Shown piece after piece: positions 46,111 through 55,125 of a DNA stretch of 64,000 bases. The translations under genes were made by a program, and so were the position numbers. Below the pieces are notes generated by a model that saw only the letters and a list, made by a program, of their open reading frames with translations, was not told where the DNA came from and ran no database searches. Position 1 is the stretch's first letter. The number at the start of each line of letters is the position of its first letter. The stretch is from Microglena sp. YARC (lineage: Eukaryota > Chlorophyta > Chlorophyceae > Chlamydomonadales > Chlamydomonadaceae): positions 17,102,405-17,166,404 of the forward strand of contig CM039464.1 of the NCBI GenBank assembly GCA_022414725.1, in the 5' to 3' direction.

Positions 46111-46540
46111 GCAATCCACCTAGTGGAGTTGCATATACATGAGTTGTACCAGGTATTCCTAAACTCTAAAACCAACTTTACCCTAAACCTTTGAATCAAA
46201 ACCGAAACCACGAAACCCCCTAAACCAAAGTGGAGGCTAACTTCCCCCAACTCCTGGTGCGGATAAGAAGTCAAGAGAGGGGGCAAGGAGGTCCACCTAT
46301 CGTTTCAGACCGGAGTCCGAGAGTGACCGGGGTGTAACCGCGACCCGCTCCCCCATTGACTGACCCCAGTTCTCATAAATTCCGCATTACTCATAGAGCG
46401 AGGGACCGGATAGTATCGCCTCGTACCTCTCCCGATGCGGATCACAGCTCCACTATTCAACAATTTCCCGTTTTCAGGTTTCATGCAATACCTTGTACAC
46501 ATTCACTAAAATCAACCCGACCAACGACGGTAAGACACGT
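46111..46540. other. intergenic, no gene recognised
   Basis: CTAAACC-rich words at 46,150-46,230 are loosely telomere-like but not periodic. No coding or RNA feature. Confidence 0.5.
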
Positions 46541-46790
46541 TCAGCCAAGTAACGTTAGTACGTTCACCCACGATAAATCCAACGACAGTTGGACCCCTCC
46601 AGACGTTAATCCACGAACGACCCGTTCAGACGTTAATCCACGTTCAATCTGGCGACGGTTACACCCGTCCACACGTTCAGCCACGTAACGTTAGTGCATT
46701 CACTCACGATGAATCCAACGATGGTTAGACCCGTCCAGACATTTACCCACGAACGACCCGTTCAGACGTTAATCCACGGTCGATACTAAA
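46540..46790. repeat. about 60- and 135-bp tandem repeats
   Basis: GACCCGTTCAGACGTTAATCC, ACGTAACGTTAGT..TTCAC.CACGAT.AATCCAACG and GTTAGACCCGTCCAGAC alternate. There are two full long units and shorter half-units. Confidence 0.75.
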
Positions 46791-46879
46791 CTGCTTGGCG
46801 GGAGAGGTGGGAGTGGGATCGGGTAAGAAAGATGGAAGTATTATGGGAGATGTGGGTGTTGGGGCAAGAGATGTGAGCA

Positions 46880-47335
46880 TGGGGTTGGGCAAGAGATGCG
46901 GGCATGGGCTTGGGCAAGATACGTGGGTGTGGGGGTTGGCAAGGTAGGAGTGGGTTGGGGTGGGAGGGGTAGGAGTGGGTTAGGGTGGGAGTGGGTTGGA
47001 GTTGGTTGGGTGGGTGGGAGTTGATAGGAGTGGGATGGGTGGGAGTGGGTAGGAGTGGGTCGGGTGGGAGTGGGTAGGAGTGGGTTGGGTGGGAGTGGGT
47101 AGGAGTGAGTTGGGTGGGAGTGGGTTGGGTGGGAGTGGGTAGGAGTGGGTTGGATGGGAGTGGGTTGGGGTGGGGTGGGGAAGGAGTGGGTTGGGGTGGG
47201 AGTGGGTTGGGTCGGGTTGGGTGGGAGTGGGTAGGAGTGGGTTGGGTTGGGGTGGGAGTAGGTTGGGATGGGAGTGGGGTGGGGTGGGAGTGGGGAAGGC
47301 ATGGGGTGGGAGTGGGTAGGAGTGGGGTGGGGTGG
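46880..47335. repeat. G-rich minisatellite (GGGTGGGAGTGGGTAGGAGT)
   Basis: A 10-20-bp unit with many GGG triplets lies on the + strand, about 25 copies. Runs of four or more GGG tracts within 30 bp meet the simple G-quadruplex pattern. The opposite strand gives only proline-rich nonsense frames. Confidence 0.85.
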
Positions 47336-47720
47336 TCACCACATGACTACTTGTATTCCCTAGTAGGGTGTCTTGGTTGGGGGTGGACAATGCTGAGGTT
47401 TGGACAACCAACGGAAAGAAGTAGTCGCCACAGGACTCCTCTTATTCCGAGGTAGGATGTGTTGGCTGGAATAACTTGGCATACAGGGAACTTCTTTGGC
47501 ATACAAGGAACTGTGCAATAGCTCATTAACTGACCAGGTACTTAACTATGACAAACTGCCACCGGGCTTTAAACAAGCATGTAAGTAAGTTCCTGTCCAG
47601 GGGTAGCCAAATAGGCTAGAGGGACCTGCCTATACACAGACCCGGCGACAACACCAATGGTTGCATTGCGCCCTGCCTAACAAAGTCCTATGTATTCTAT
47701 TCTATTCTACTCTACTCTAC
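47336..47720. other. intergenic with R1 fragment
   Basis: CTTGTATTCCCTAGTAGGGTGT and CTCTTATTCCGAGGTAGGATGT are paired half-repeats. GTCCAGGGGTAGCCAAATAGG at about 47,595 is an R1 fragment. No gene. Confidence 0.55.
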
Positions 47721-48050
47721 AAGCAAGGCAAGGCAAGGCAAGGCAAGGCAAGGCAAGGCAAGGCAGAGCAAAGAGCAAAGAGCAAAGAGCAAAGAGCAAA
47801 GAGCAAAGAGCAAAGAGCAAAGAGCAAAGAGCAAAGAGCAAAGAGCAAAGAGCAAAGAGCAAAGAGCAAAGAGCAAAGAGCAAAGAGCAAAGAGCAAAGA
47901 GCAAAGAGCAAAGAGCAAAGCAAAGCAAAGCAAAGCAAAGCAAAGCAAAGAAAAGAAAAGAAAAGCAAAGCAAAGCAAAGCAAAGCAAAGCAAAGCAAAG
48001 CAAAGCAAAGCAAAGCAAAGCAAAGCAAAGCAAAGAAAAGCAGAGCAAAA
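47720..48050. repeat. three-stage microsatellite (AAGGC)n-(AAAGAGC)n-(AAAGC)n
   Basis: About 8 pentamers, then about 22 heptamers, then about 25 pentamers with a few AAAAG units. Each stage is derived from the previous one by small changes. Confidence 0.95.
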
Positions 48051-48109
48051 GCAAGGCAGGCAAGCAAGAATGCAAACAAGCATAACAAATTTAAGACTCA
48101 TCGGGGAAA

Positions 48110-48290
48110 ATGAGCCACTGCGCAATGAGACGGTCAAAGGGTCCCTGTGAGTCCCGTGCGGACAGGGCAACTCGGTGCGACCCCGGTGCATCCCGCTGCG
48201 CAATGAGACGGTCAAGGGGTCCCTGTGATTCCCGCGCAGACAGGGCAACTCGGTGCGACCCCGGTGCGACGCAAAAAACCCTGAACCCGA
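48110..48290 (+). repeat. two tandem SINE-like units
   Basis: GCGCAATGAGACGGTCAA, GGGTCCCTGTGA.TCCCG, GACAGGGCAACTCGGTGCGACC, about 80 bp each. They share TCCCGCGC.GACAGGGC with the unit at 48,458, which has better A- and B-box-like sequence. Confidence 0.7.
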
Positions 48291-48440
48291 CAGAGTGCCA
48301 AGCGTGGAGCCTGGGGGGTTTGGGGTGGGCATTTCTTACTAGCTTAGCTGGACCCATGCGTCGCCATGCAGCGACGGAATGGCGACAATTCTCACAAAAA
48401 ATAGTGACTGCAAACAAACAAGTAACAACAAATGTATAAC

Positions 48441-49228
48441 TCACCCGAGAAAGCCAGCGCGCGGTGCAACGGTTAAGGGGTCTCCGGCTTGTGATTCCCG
48501 CGCGGACAGGGCCAGGTTGAGGGGTTCGTATTTGAGCCAGCTTGAGCGTCTCCTTGCAGTGGTGTAAGAGCCCAGGCTTCCTTTCATGTCAGCTCCTGGG
48601 CCACTGTCCATAAAGTCGGGGAGTTTATGGTAGGGGAGGCAGCGCCTGGCGTTGGGCTTCGCCACGGGGGGGGACCCCCTAGGGGACAGGGGCCGGGACA
48701 GGGAGTGGGGGTGGGGGTGGTCGATGTAGAAAGCAGAGGGGGAAGATGGGAGTGTTGCAGCAGCGCGGTGCAAGGCGCCGGTGTTTATGTAGGAGTGGGG
48801 GCGAGGGAGGGATCTGGTGTTGGAGTTGGAGGTAGGTGATGCTGGTGTGGGTGACGATTCCCCGTTGACGTACTCCATAGGGTAGGTGGCCATGCAAGAG
48901 GTTTGAGAAGCGGGGGGGAATTGTCCCAGGGCAGGGAGCGTTTCGGAGAGTGTCGGAGCGATGTAAAGGGCGTCTGAAGAGGAGGTCGTGCTGCAGGAGA
49001 AGGCTTTGGCGGAGTCACAAGTGGAGAGGGCGGAGGAATGGAGGCTGGGTTTCAAGGGCGAGCAGCGAATGGATTGGCTGCGGTACATTGGGGGCGGTTG
49101 CGCCACCGGGGCGTGGGGAGATGAGGGCTTTGAAAGCATACGGCCGTTTCGACGGGAACTGGAGGGTCCCGAAGAGCATCTGAGGAGGTGCCTCTTTCCC
49201 AGGGTGCCGGTGGGGCTGTTGTGGACAC
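48441..49228 (-). CDS. Ser/Pro-rich gene, last recognised exon
   Basis: It joins the previous exon in phase 1 and reads VHNSPTGTLGKRHLLRCSSG, RRNGRMLSKPSSPHAPVAQP, SSALSTCDSAKAFSCSTTSS, SETLPALGQFPPASQTSCMA, SYINTGALHRAAATLPSSPS and YTTARRRSSWLKYEP. The last ~30 codons before the stop fall in the SINE at 48,455-48,535, so the true end may be a donor upstream. No domain recognised. Confidence 0.55.
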
Positions 49229-52200
49229 CTGGGCAGACAGGGTGGATGGTTGGATGGTTGAATGGTCGAGTGGGTGGGTAGGGTGCAGGTGGGGCTGCTG
49301 TGGACACCTGGGCAAGCAGGGTGGATGGGTGGATGGGTGAGTGGGTGGGCAGGGTGCACAGGTGGGGTTGTTGTGGACACCTGGGCAGGCAGGGTGGATG
49401 GGTGGATGAGTGAATGGGTGACTGGGTGGATGGTTGGATAGTTGGATGGGTGAGTGGGTGGGTAGGGTGCCGGTGGGGCTGCTGTGGACACGTGGGCAGA
49501 CAGGGTGGATGGGTGGATGGGTGAGTGAGGGAGTGGGTGGGTAGGGTGCCGGTGGGGCTGTTGTGGACACCTGGGCAGGCAGGGTGGATGGGTGAGTGGG
49601 TGGATGGTTGGATGGTTGGATGGGTGAGTGGGTGGGTAGGGTGCAGGTGGGGCTGCTGTGGACACGTGGGCAGGCAGGGTGGATGGGTGGATGGGTGAGT
49701 GGGTGAGTGGGTGGGCAGGGTGGAGGTGGGGCTGTTGTGGACACATGGGCAGGCAGGGTGGATTGGGGGATGGGTGAATGGGTGGGTGGGTGAATGGGTG
49801 GATGGGTGAATGGTGGATGGGTGGATGGGTGAGTGGGTGAGTGGGTGGATAGGGTGCAGGTGGGGCTGTTGTGGACACCTGGGCAGGCAGGGTGGATGGG
49901 TGAGTGGGTGAGTGGCGCATAGGTGAGTGGGCGGGTGGATGAGATCTGGGTGACTGAATGAGAGTGTGGACGGGTGAGTGGGTGAGAGGGTGGATGGGTG
50001 AGTTGGAGAGAGGTGCATAGGTGAGTGAGTGTGTAGGGTGATCCTAGCTGATTTCAGGCCTTTGATAGGGTAAAATCAATAAATAAATAAATAGTACGCC
50101 TTTTTACGAGGCGTGAAATTGAGGGGGCCAGCCCGTTTGCTTGCACGGGGGCCAACCACCAATTTGGATTGGGTGCTCCCTTGATCCAACCACCTAGTTG
50201 TTTGTGCAGAGCCCCCAGGGTTACCCATTTGTCCGTCCAACCGACCGACCATCCAACCGAGACGAAGCCTGACACGTCAGCCAACGGTCTCGTAACTAAC
50301 TTGCTTCCGTTGCCACCTGTCGCTCTGTCCCGATCACTCTCCGCCAATCTTAAGCGTCGCATGCGACGCTGCATAGAACTTGTCTGATCACCCTTACACC
50401 CATACATAGTAAACACATGAAGTACCCTCTGTATGCCGTGTCCAGAGAATTATACTTGTGATTTGTGCTTACCCGCTCGGAGCACTTGTGAGCGTACAGC
50501 GTACGTGTCCGAATAACTCACTTAATGAGGAACTTCAATCCCTCCAACACAGCAACAATCTTCATACCTTCCGCTCTTCCTCCCTTCCTCACACCACCAT
50601 CACTGTGATGTATGAATACGTCTAGACTTGTGATTTGTACTTACCCGCTTGGAGCACTTGTGAGCGAAGGGAGCCTCCGCCCTTGGAATTCGCTTCTGCG
50701 TACTGTGCGGAGAAGTTTCGCATCTTGTTGCGCAGCATCCAGCCCATCCTGTCCACCCTAGCTGCCCCCCGGTCCTGGTCCTCTTCCCGGAGCAGATGAC
50801 CTTGCTCCCTCATGGCACATGCACGGCCGTTCAGACTTGCACTAGCATCACTGCCCATGATGCCTGTCGACTCCTTGCATAGCTCAGGGCTGGGGTAGTA
50901 CGGCTGAGGTTGTGGATGCTGCAGGCCGGGTTGGCCCTTGGATCCTGGGGGCAGTCTGGCCTGGGGCTGGGCTTGGCCACTCAGCCCTGGCGGTAGTCTG
51001 GCTTGGGCCTGAGCAGGGGCCACCTGCCTTGGCAGGGTGCCGGAGGAGGAGGGAAACAGGAGGGCCTGGCTGAGAGAATGGGCGCAGGAGGAAATGGCGG
51101 GAAGGTCGTCACCCACAACGGATTGGCTGCCGAAAACTGCACAGCCCTCACCTGCAGCATTTTGGCCAGGGTACATAACTGTGTCTGGCACTAAGGAGGG
51201 TTCCAGACGCAGCAGATCGAACTTGGAAGAGTCTAGGCTATGCTGCTTGGATGACATAAACGAGTGCTTTACTTCTTTATCGGGAAGTACCACTCTGGGC
51301 CACGTGCGCGGGGTCAGCGCAGTGGGGGTGGTGGGGGACGGGTGGGTGGGCATACGCTGGGGTGGGTCTCTCTTCCTGGTTGGGGTCAAGCAGTCTGCGA
51401 AGCAAGCAGAGGGATCGGGTTCAGCATGCCTAGATGCCATGCAAGCCTTTATCCTGCCATTTGAGGACACGTATGAGCTCAAGGGGTCCCTCCTGTTCCT
51501 ATCTGAGCTTTTCTCAGCAGCTGTCCCTGCGCCACCTTCACTAGGACAGCCCACGCTGGGGAGCAAGTCTGAGTGCGAGAGGGTACTGACGCTGCTCCCT
51601 TGCTTCTTTACCTGCGCATTCACACACTTGCCAAGTTGCGAGGCAAACAGAATCTGCATCGAGTTGGGCATGGGTGCCGGGGCGCAGGTAGCCTGGTCGA
51701 GTGAGCCACGTTGGCTGGACATGTTATTGCGCTGTGAGCTGACCCCGGGCAGGGAGGCGTAGACGCCCAGGTCGGGGGGGCCCTGGGAGCTGACAACACT
51801 GACAATTGAGAGGGGGACGGACAGCCTGGCAGTTGGTACTCGTGCACTGGCGGATGAAGAGGCTTGCAAGTTGCGAGACGAGGAGCACGCCTCGCTGTTG
51901 TCCTGCTGCTCCTGCTCAAGAGGACAAAGTGAGGGGGGGTCTTCAGGTCAGCTGAGGTAGGGGTAGATAAATAAAGAGTACGCGATATTACTACCTGCTG
52001 CTCCTGCTCAAGAGGACAAAGTGAGGGGGGGTCTTCGGGTCAGCTGAGGTGGGGGTAGATAAATAAATAGTACGCCATATTACAACCTGCTGCTTCTGCT
52101 CAAGAGGACAAAGTGAGGGGGGCCTTCGGGTCAGCTGAGGTAGGGGTAGATAAATAAATAGTACGCCATATTACGACCTGCTGCTCAAGGCTAAAGACAC

Positions 52201-55125
52201 AATTGTATCATTTGTTGTCTATTTTAAAATTGTTCTGATAAAAAATATGTCAATTGCTCATTTTTTAAGTTCTTAAGTTACATCTGATCTTTGTTTGCTG
52301 TTCGTTTTTGGTAGCTTCACCTGAGGTAGGGTTAGATGAATAAATAGTACACCTTGATTTGAGGCGTAAGGTTGAGGGGGCCAGCCCGTTTGCTTGCACA
52401 GGGGCCAACCACCGGTATGGGCAGAGACAAGACAAGACAAGGGGGGACTTTGGGACAGCAAGGGCCAAGACCAGGGCCAGGGGCATCGCCAACAAGTCAC
52501 AAACAGGACTTGGAACAAACAGGAATTGGAACAAACTGGACTTGGAAGTCATAAACAGGACTTGGAATAGGCAGGACTTGGAACAAACAGGACTCGAAAG
52601 TCTTAAACAGGACTTGGAACACATAAACAGGACTCGGAAGTCATAGGCAGGACCTCGAATAAACTGGACTTACAGGTCATAAACTGGACTTAAAACATAA
52701 GCAGGACTTAAAAGTGGGACTTAAAAGTAGAAGTCATGAACTGGGCTTAAAACATAAGCAGGACTAAAAACATAAGCAGGACTAAAAACATAAGCAGGAC
52801 TAAAAACATAAGCAGGACTTAGAACACCAGCCTTTAACTGAGACTTCAAGTTTTGCTGCTTGATTGATCCAACAGAATCAGCACCAACACTAGCCCTTAC
52901 CAGACACCAGCACAAACACCAGCTCGTACCTGAGACTTACAGTTTAGCTGATCGATTGAGACACCAGCACCAGCAACAGCACCTACATCAGCCCTTACCA
53001 GACACCGGCACCAACACCAACACCAGCTCTTGCCAGAGACTTCAAGTTTAGCTGCTTGAATTAGACACCAGCGCCAGCACCCGACACTGGCACTGACACC
53101 AGCTTTTACCTTACACTTCAAGTTTTGCTGCTTGTGGAATGAGACACCAGCAACAGCAACAGCACCAACATCAGCCATTACCAGACACCGGCACCAACAC
53201 CAACACCAGCTCTTGCCAGAGACTTCAAGTTTAGCTGCTTGAATTAGACACCAGCGCCAGCACCAGACACCGGCACCAACACCAGCCCTTACCTGAGACT
53301 TCCAGTTTTGCACCTTGAATGAGACACCAGCACCAGCACCAGACACCGGCACCAACACCAGCCCGTACCTGAGACTACAAGTTTAGCTGCTTTTATGAGA
53401 CACCAGCACCAGCACCAGACACATGCACCAACACCAGCCCTTACCTAAGGCTTCCAGTTTTGCTGTTTGACTAAGACACCAGCACCAGCACCAACACCAG
53501 CCCTTACCTGAGACTTCCAGTTTTGCACCTTGAATGAGACACCAGCGCCAGCACCAGACACCGGCACCAACACCAGCCCTTACCTGAGACTTCAAATTTA
53601 GTAGCTTGACTGGCTGCTGGTAAGACAGTACCTGGGGACGTTGCAGTTTAGCTAACTGGATCAACCCCCCTGAATAGTTCTGGTCTGGGGCTTGGGGTAC
53701 ACACTCCTTGGACTCGGATGTATCCGTAGATCGCTTCAAGTCTAGAGATCTGTGGCCGGTCCTGATGGGGGCTAAGTCGGCTAGAGCATCTGCCCAAGTT
53801 CCCACTCTGTCCTGCTTCAAGCTGTCGCCGAAAGCCCCAAACGACGCAACAGAGGTATTGGCACTCGAAGTTTCACCAGAGCCTGGGCGGCCCATCCACA
53901 TAAGCTGTGGCGTGGTGCCTGTGCTCATGCTCGCGGAGTCCCCTACAGAAGGCGCACCCCAGTCCCGGGAATGCAATCGACCTCTCATTGGTCCTAAGGT
54001 GTTGGAATCTGTTAGTCCACTCAATGGTTGTGGAGTGCATGGGGAACATTCAGCAGAAGGTGACAGCGCCGCAGCAGATACCAGGAACTCCCACTCTGCA
54101 GGGGGTGGCAATCGGTCTCCGAAATCACGATAGGAGATAGCCTCATCTTGACAGGGCAGCGTTCTTGAGGGTCTAGGCGGCAATTTGGGGCTCGGCCTTG
54201 GTATAGGTGGTGAGGCCCGAGGTGGTGGCCGGGCTTGGTCAGAGCCGTCCCCCAGGGCTGCTGCTGCCCACTTAGCTGAGTCCTCCCGCCCCAGGCTAAT
54301 ACTATTCTGTCTACTATGTCTTTTACTTTCTGTTGGGCTGAGCCCGGGTTGGGTCCAGTCAGGCTGAGCGATAGCAGGGCTGCGACAACAGGGGCTGGTG
54401 AGGGAGTCGCAAGACAGCCTCGACCTCTCAACAGAACCAACCTCGTCCTCCGTGCTTGATACAGTGCTGAGTGTTGGGCATTTAATTACCATTGAGGAGG
54501 TTTGGAGAGGGGGTGGATTGATTGAAGGGGCAGAGCAGCTGAGGCTGACGAGGGAGATGCTAGACCGCCTAGACCTCTCATCATAGCCAACCTCATCCTC
54601 CGTGCTTGTGGCTGTTTCAGTGCTCGGTGCTGAGCATTTTATTACCCTTGAGGAGGCTTGAAGAGGGGGGGGATTGGTCGAGGGGGCAAAGCAGCTGAGC
54701 ATCTGACGCCAGTAAGGCAGCTTTGGGTTCGGATCCCGGCCAGCCTCGGACACCATCACCTCAGGTTGGTCTGCCGGTACTACAGGTTCCATGGGGTGAC
54801 TACCCTGCAGGGCGAAAGGTGGGTGACGTTGATTGAGCTGCACAGCAATATGATAGCTATCAAGATCATACACAGCAAGCTTAACAATTCACTTTTCAGA
54901 AGTGGAGACAGTCTTTACAGCTCTACAAGCTGAAACAGTTTCATCAGCATCAACTGCTTGATCAATCCCCTCTGTTTTCACAGCTCTGCTACAGACAAGA
55001 GCTGAAACAGTTGATCCAGTACCACCAGTTTCAGGACAAGCAAGTGGAGCAAGCAAGTGGGGCAAGATAAAACCCTGCAGGTACTGATCACAGAAAACAC
55101 TGGAGCGGGACATAGTGCGGGACAT
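48441..55125 (-). CDS. Ser/Pro-rich protein of unknown function (multi-exon, minus strand)
   Basis: Three exons join in phase: 54,873 (or 55,125)-53,584, then 51,911-50,645, then 49,228 to a stop at or before 48,441. The protein is rich in Ser, Pro and Gln, with blocks such as RRSSISLVSLSCSAPSINPP. There is no recognisable domain, signal peptide or membrane segment. The first exon has an internal tandem protein repeat. Every internal exon edge is multiplied in the adjoining intron, as in the kinase-like gene. Phase matches at both junctions argue for a real gene. The promoter and first exon are not identified. Confidence 0.6.
48455..48535 (+). repeat. tRNA-like SINE overlapping the 3' end of the Ser/Pro-rich gene
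   Basis: GGTGCAACGGTTAAGGGGTC resembles a tRNA-Ser/Leu A-box region, and GAGGGGTTCGTATTTGAGCC a B box. On the opposite strand it supplies the last ~30 codons (NLALSARESQAGDPLTV...) of the minus-strand open frame, so the annotated C-terminus there may be SINE-derived or not real. Confidence 0.5.
49221..50035 (-). repeat. eight tandem copies of a 3' splice site plus exon start
   Basis: On the minus strand each unit carries CTGCCCAG|GTGTCCACAACAGCCCC, then ACCTGCACCCTACCCACCCA and TCACCCATCCACCC runs. AGGT junctions lie near 49,228 (real), 49,298, 49,378, 49,490, 49,571, 49,667, 49,744 and 49,879. The upstream part, to 50,035, is GTGGATGGGTGAGTG repeats only. Confidence 0.88.
50060..50360. repeat. 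family C plus R3 copy in intron
   Basis: AATAAATAGTACGCCTTTTTACGAGGCGTG..GGCCAGCCCGTTTGCTTGCA is family C. CGTCAGCCAACGGTCTCGTAACTAACTTG.. through CTCTCCGCCAATCTT is family R3 reversed. The neighbours may be one composite retroposon. Confidence 0.65.
50450..50500 (-). repeat. extra copy of the middle exon's donor site
   Basis: Minus strand CGCTCACAAGTGCTCCGAGCGGGTAAGCACAAATCACAAG (in pieces) repeats the exon end at 50,640-50,670 about 190 bp further into the intron. Confidence 0.75.
50645..51911 (-). CDS. Ser/Pro-rich gene, middle exon
   Basis: The acceptor is CTTGAGCAG|GAGCAGCAG, phase 0. Protein: EQQDNSEACSSSRNLQASSS, SIVSVVSSQGPPDLGVYASL, KVKHSFMSS-like basic patches, and a Pro/Gln block ARLPPGLSGQAQPQARLPPG with internal repeats. 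It ends RMGWMLRNKMRNFSAQYAEA, RSQVLQAG|GTAAGT, phase 1. No domain recognised. Confidence 0.6.
51911..52190 (-). repeat. tandem copies of the 3' splice site of the middle exon, with family C heads
   Basis: Units of about 90 bp hold (minus strand) TACTATTTATTTATCTACCC, CTCACTTTGTCCTCTTGAGCAG and GAGCAGCAG. The real exon continues GACAACAGCGAGG, the extra copies GTAGTAATATCG or GTTGTAATATGG. Three full units and one partial. Confidence 0.85.
52430..52815. repeat. short AAACAGGACTTGGAA / ATAAGCAGGACTTAAAA repeats
   Basis: Units of 13-22 bp, irregular, in the same intron. A family C copy (52,325-52,412) precedes them. Confidence 0.8.
52815..53600 (-). repeat. about ten tandem copies of an exon end plus donor
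   Basis: On the minus strand each unit reads ..AAACTGGAAGTCTCAG|GTAAGGGC, then TGGTGTTGGTGCCGGTGTCTGG. Units of about 70-115 bp end near 53,584 (real), 53,508, 53,446, 53,365, 53,292, 53,215, 53,107, 53,034, 52,927 and 52,832. Most keep the AGGT junction; some read CTGGCAAGA or CAGTTAAAG. In translation the intron part looks like Cys/Trp-rich repeats, an artefact. Confidence 0.85.
53584..54873 (-). CDS. Ser/Pro-rich gene, first recognised exon
   Basis: It reads YDLDSYHIAVQLNQRHPPFA and PNPKLPYWRQMLSCFAPSTN. A duplicated block follows: SCFAPSTNPPPLQASS / SCSAPSINPPPLQTSS, and STEDEVGYDERSRRSS / STEDEVGSVERSRLS. Next come QNSISLGREDSAKWAAAALG, Pro-rich PRASPPIPRPSPKLPPRPSR, and VASFGAFGDSLKQDRVGTWA. 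It ends KLLNLKSQ|GTAAGGG, phase 0. The frame is open upstream to 55,125 apart from one TGA at 54,889-54,891. Confidence 0.6.
54889..55125 (-). CDS. possible upstream extension of the Ser/Pro-rich gene
   Basis: The same frame as the next exon, separated by a single TGA. It reads GTGSTVSALVCSRAVKTEGI, DQAVDADETVSACRAVKTVS, TSEK, with an internal repeat TVSALVCSRAVKT / TVSACRAVKT. It could be an exon whose donor lies before the TGA, a real 5' end cut by a mutation, or a chance frame. Confidence 0.35.
   Translation of the reverse strand: MSRTMSRSSVFCDQYLQGFILPHLLAPLACPETGGTGSTVSALVCSRAVKTEGIDQAVDADETVSACRAVKTVSTSEK

Noticed and set aside
46841..47411. Pro/Thr/His-rich long frames on the minus strand
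   Set aside because: They are translations of the G-rich minisatellite; all frames are open because of composition only.
47690..48113. Lys/Glu/Gln- or Leu/Cys-rich long frames in several phases
   Set aside because: A microsatellite with no stop in many frames; no gene signals.
52815..53600. Cys/Trp-rich repeat protein (GVGAGVWCWRWCLIQ...) on the minus strand
   Set aside because: The frame is the translation of tandem exon-end/donor units; the repeated AAGTCTCAG|GTAAGGG shows that these are splice donors read through.
54700..54760. GGTTCGGATCCCGG, a B-box-like word, as a tRNA gene or SINE
   Set aside because: It lies inside a plausible coding exon of the Ser/Pro-rich gene (PNPKLPYWRQ). No A box or acceptor stem could be found at the right distance.
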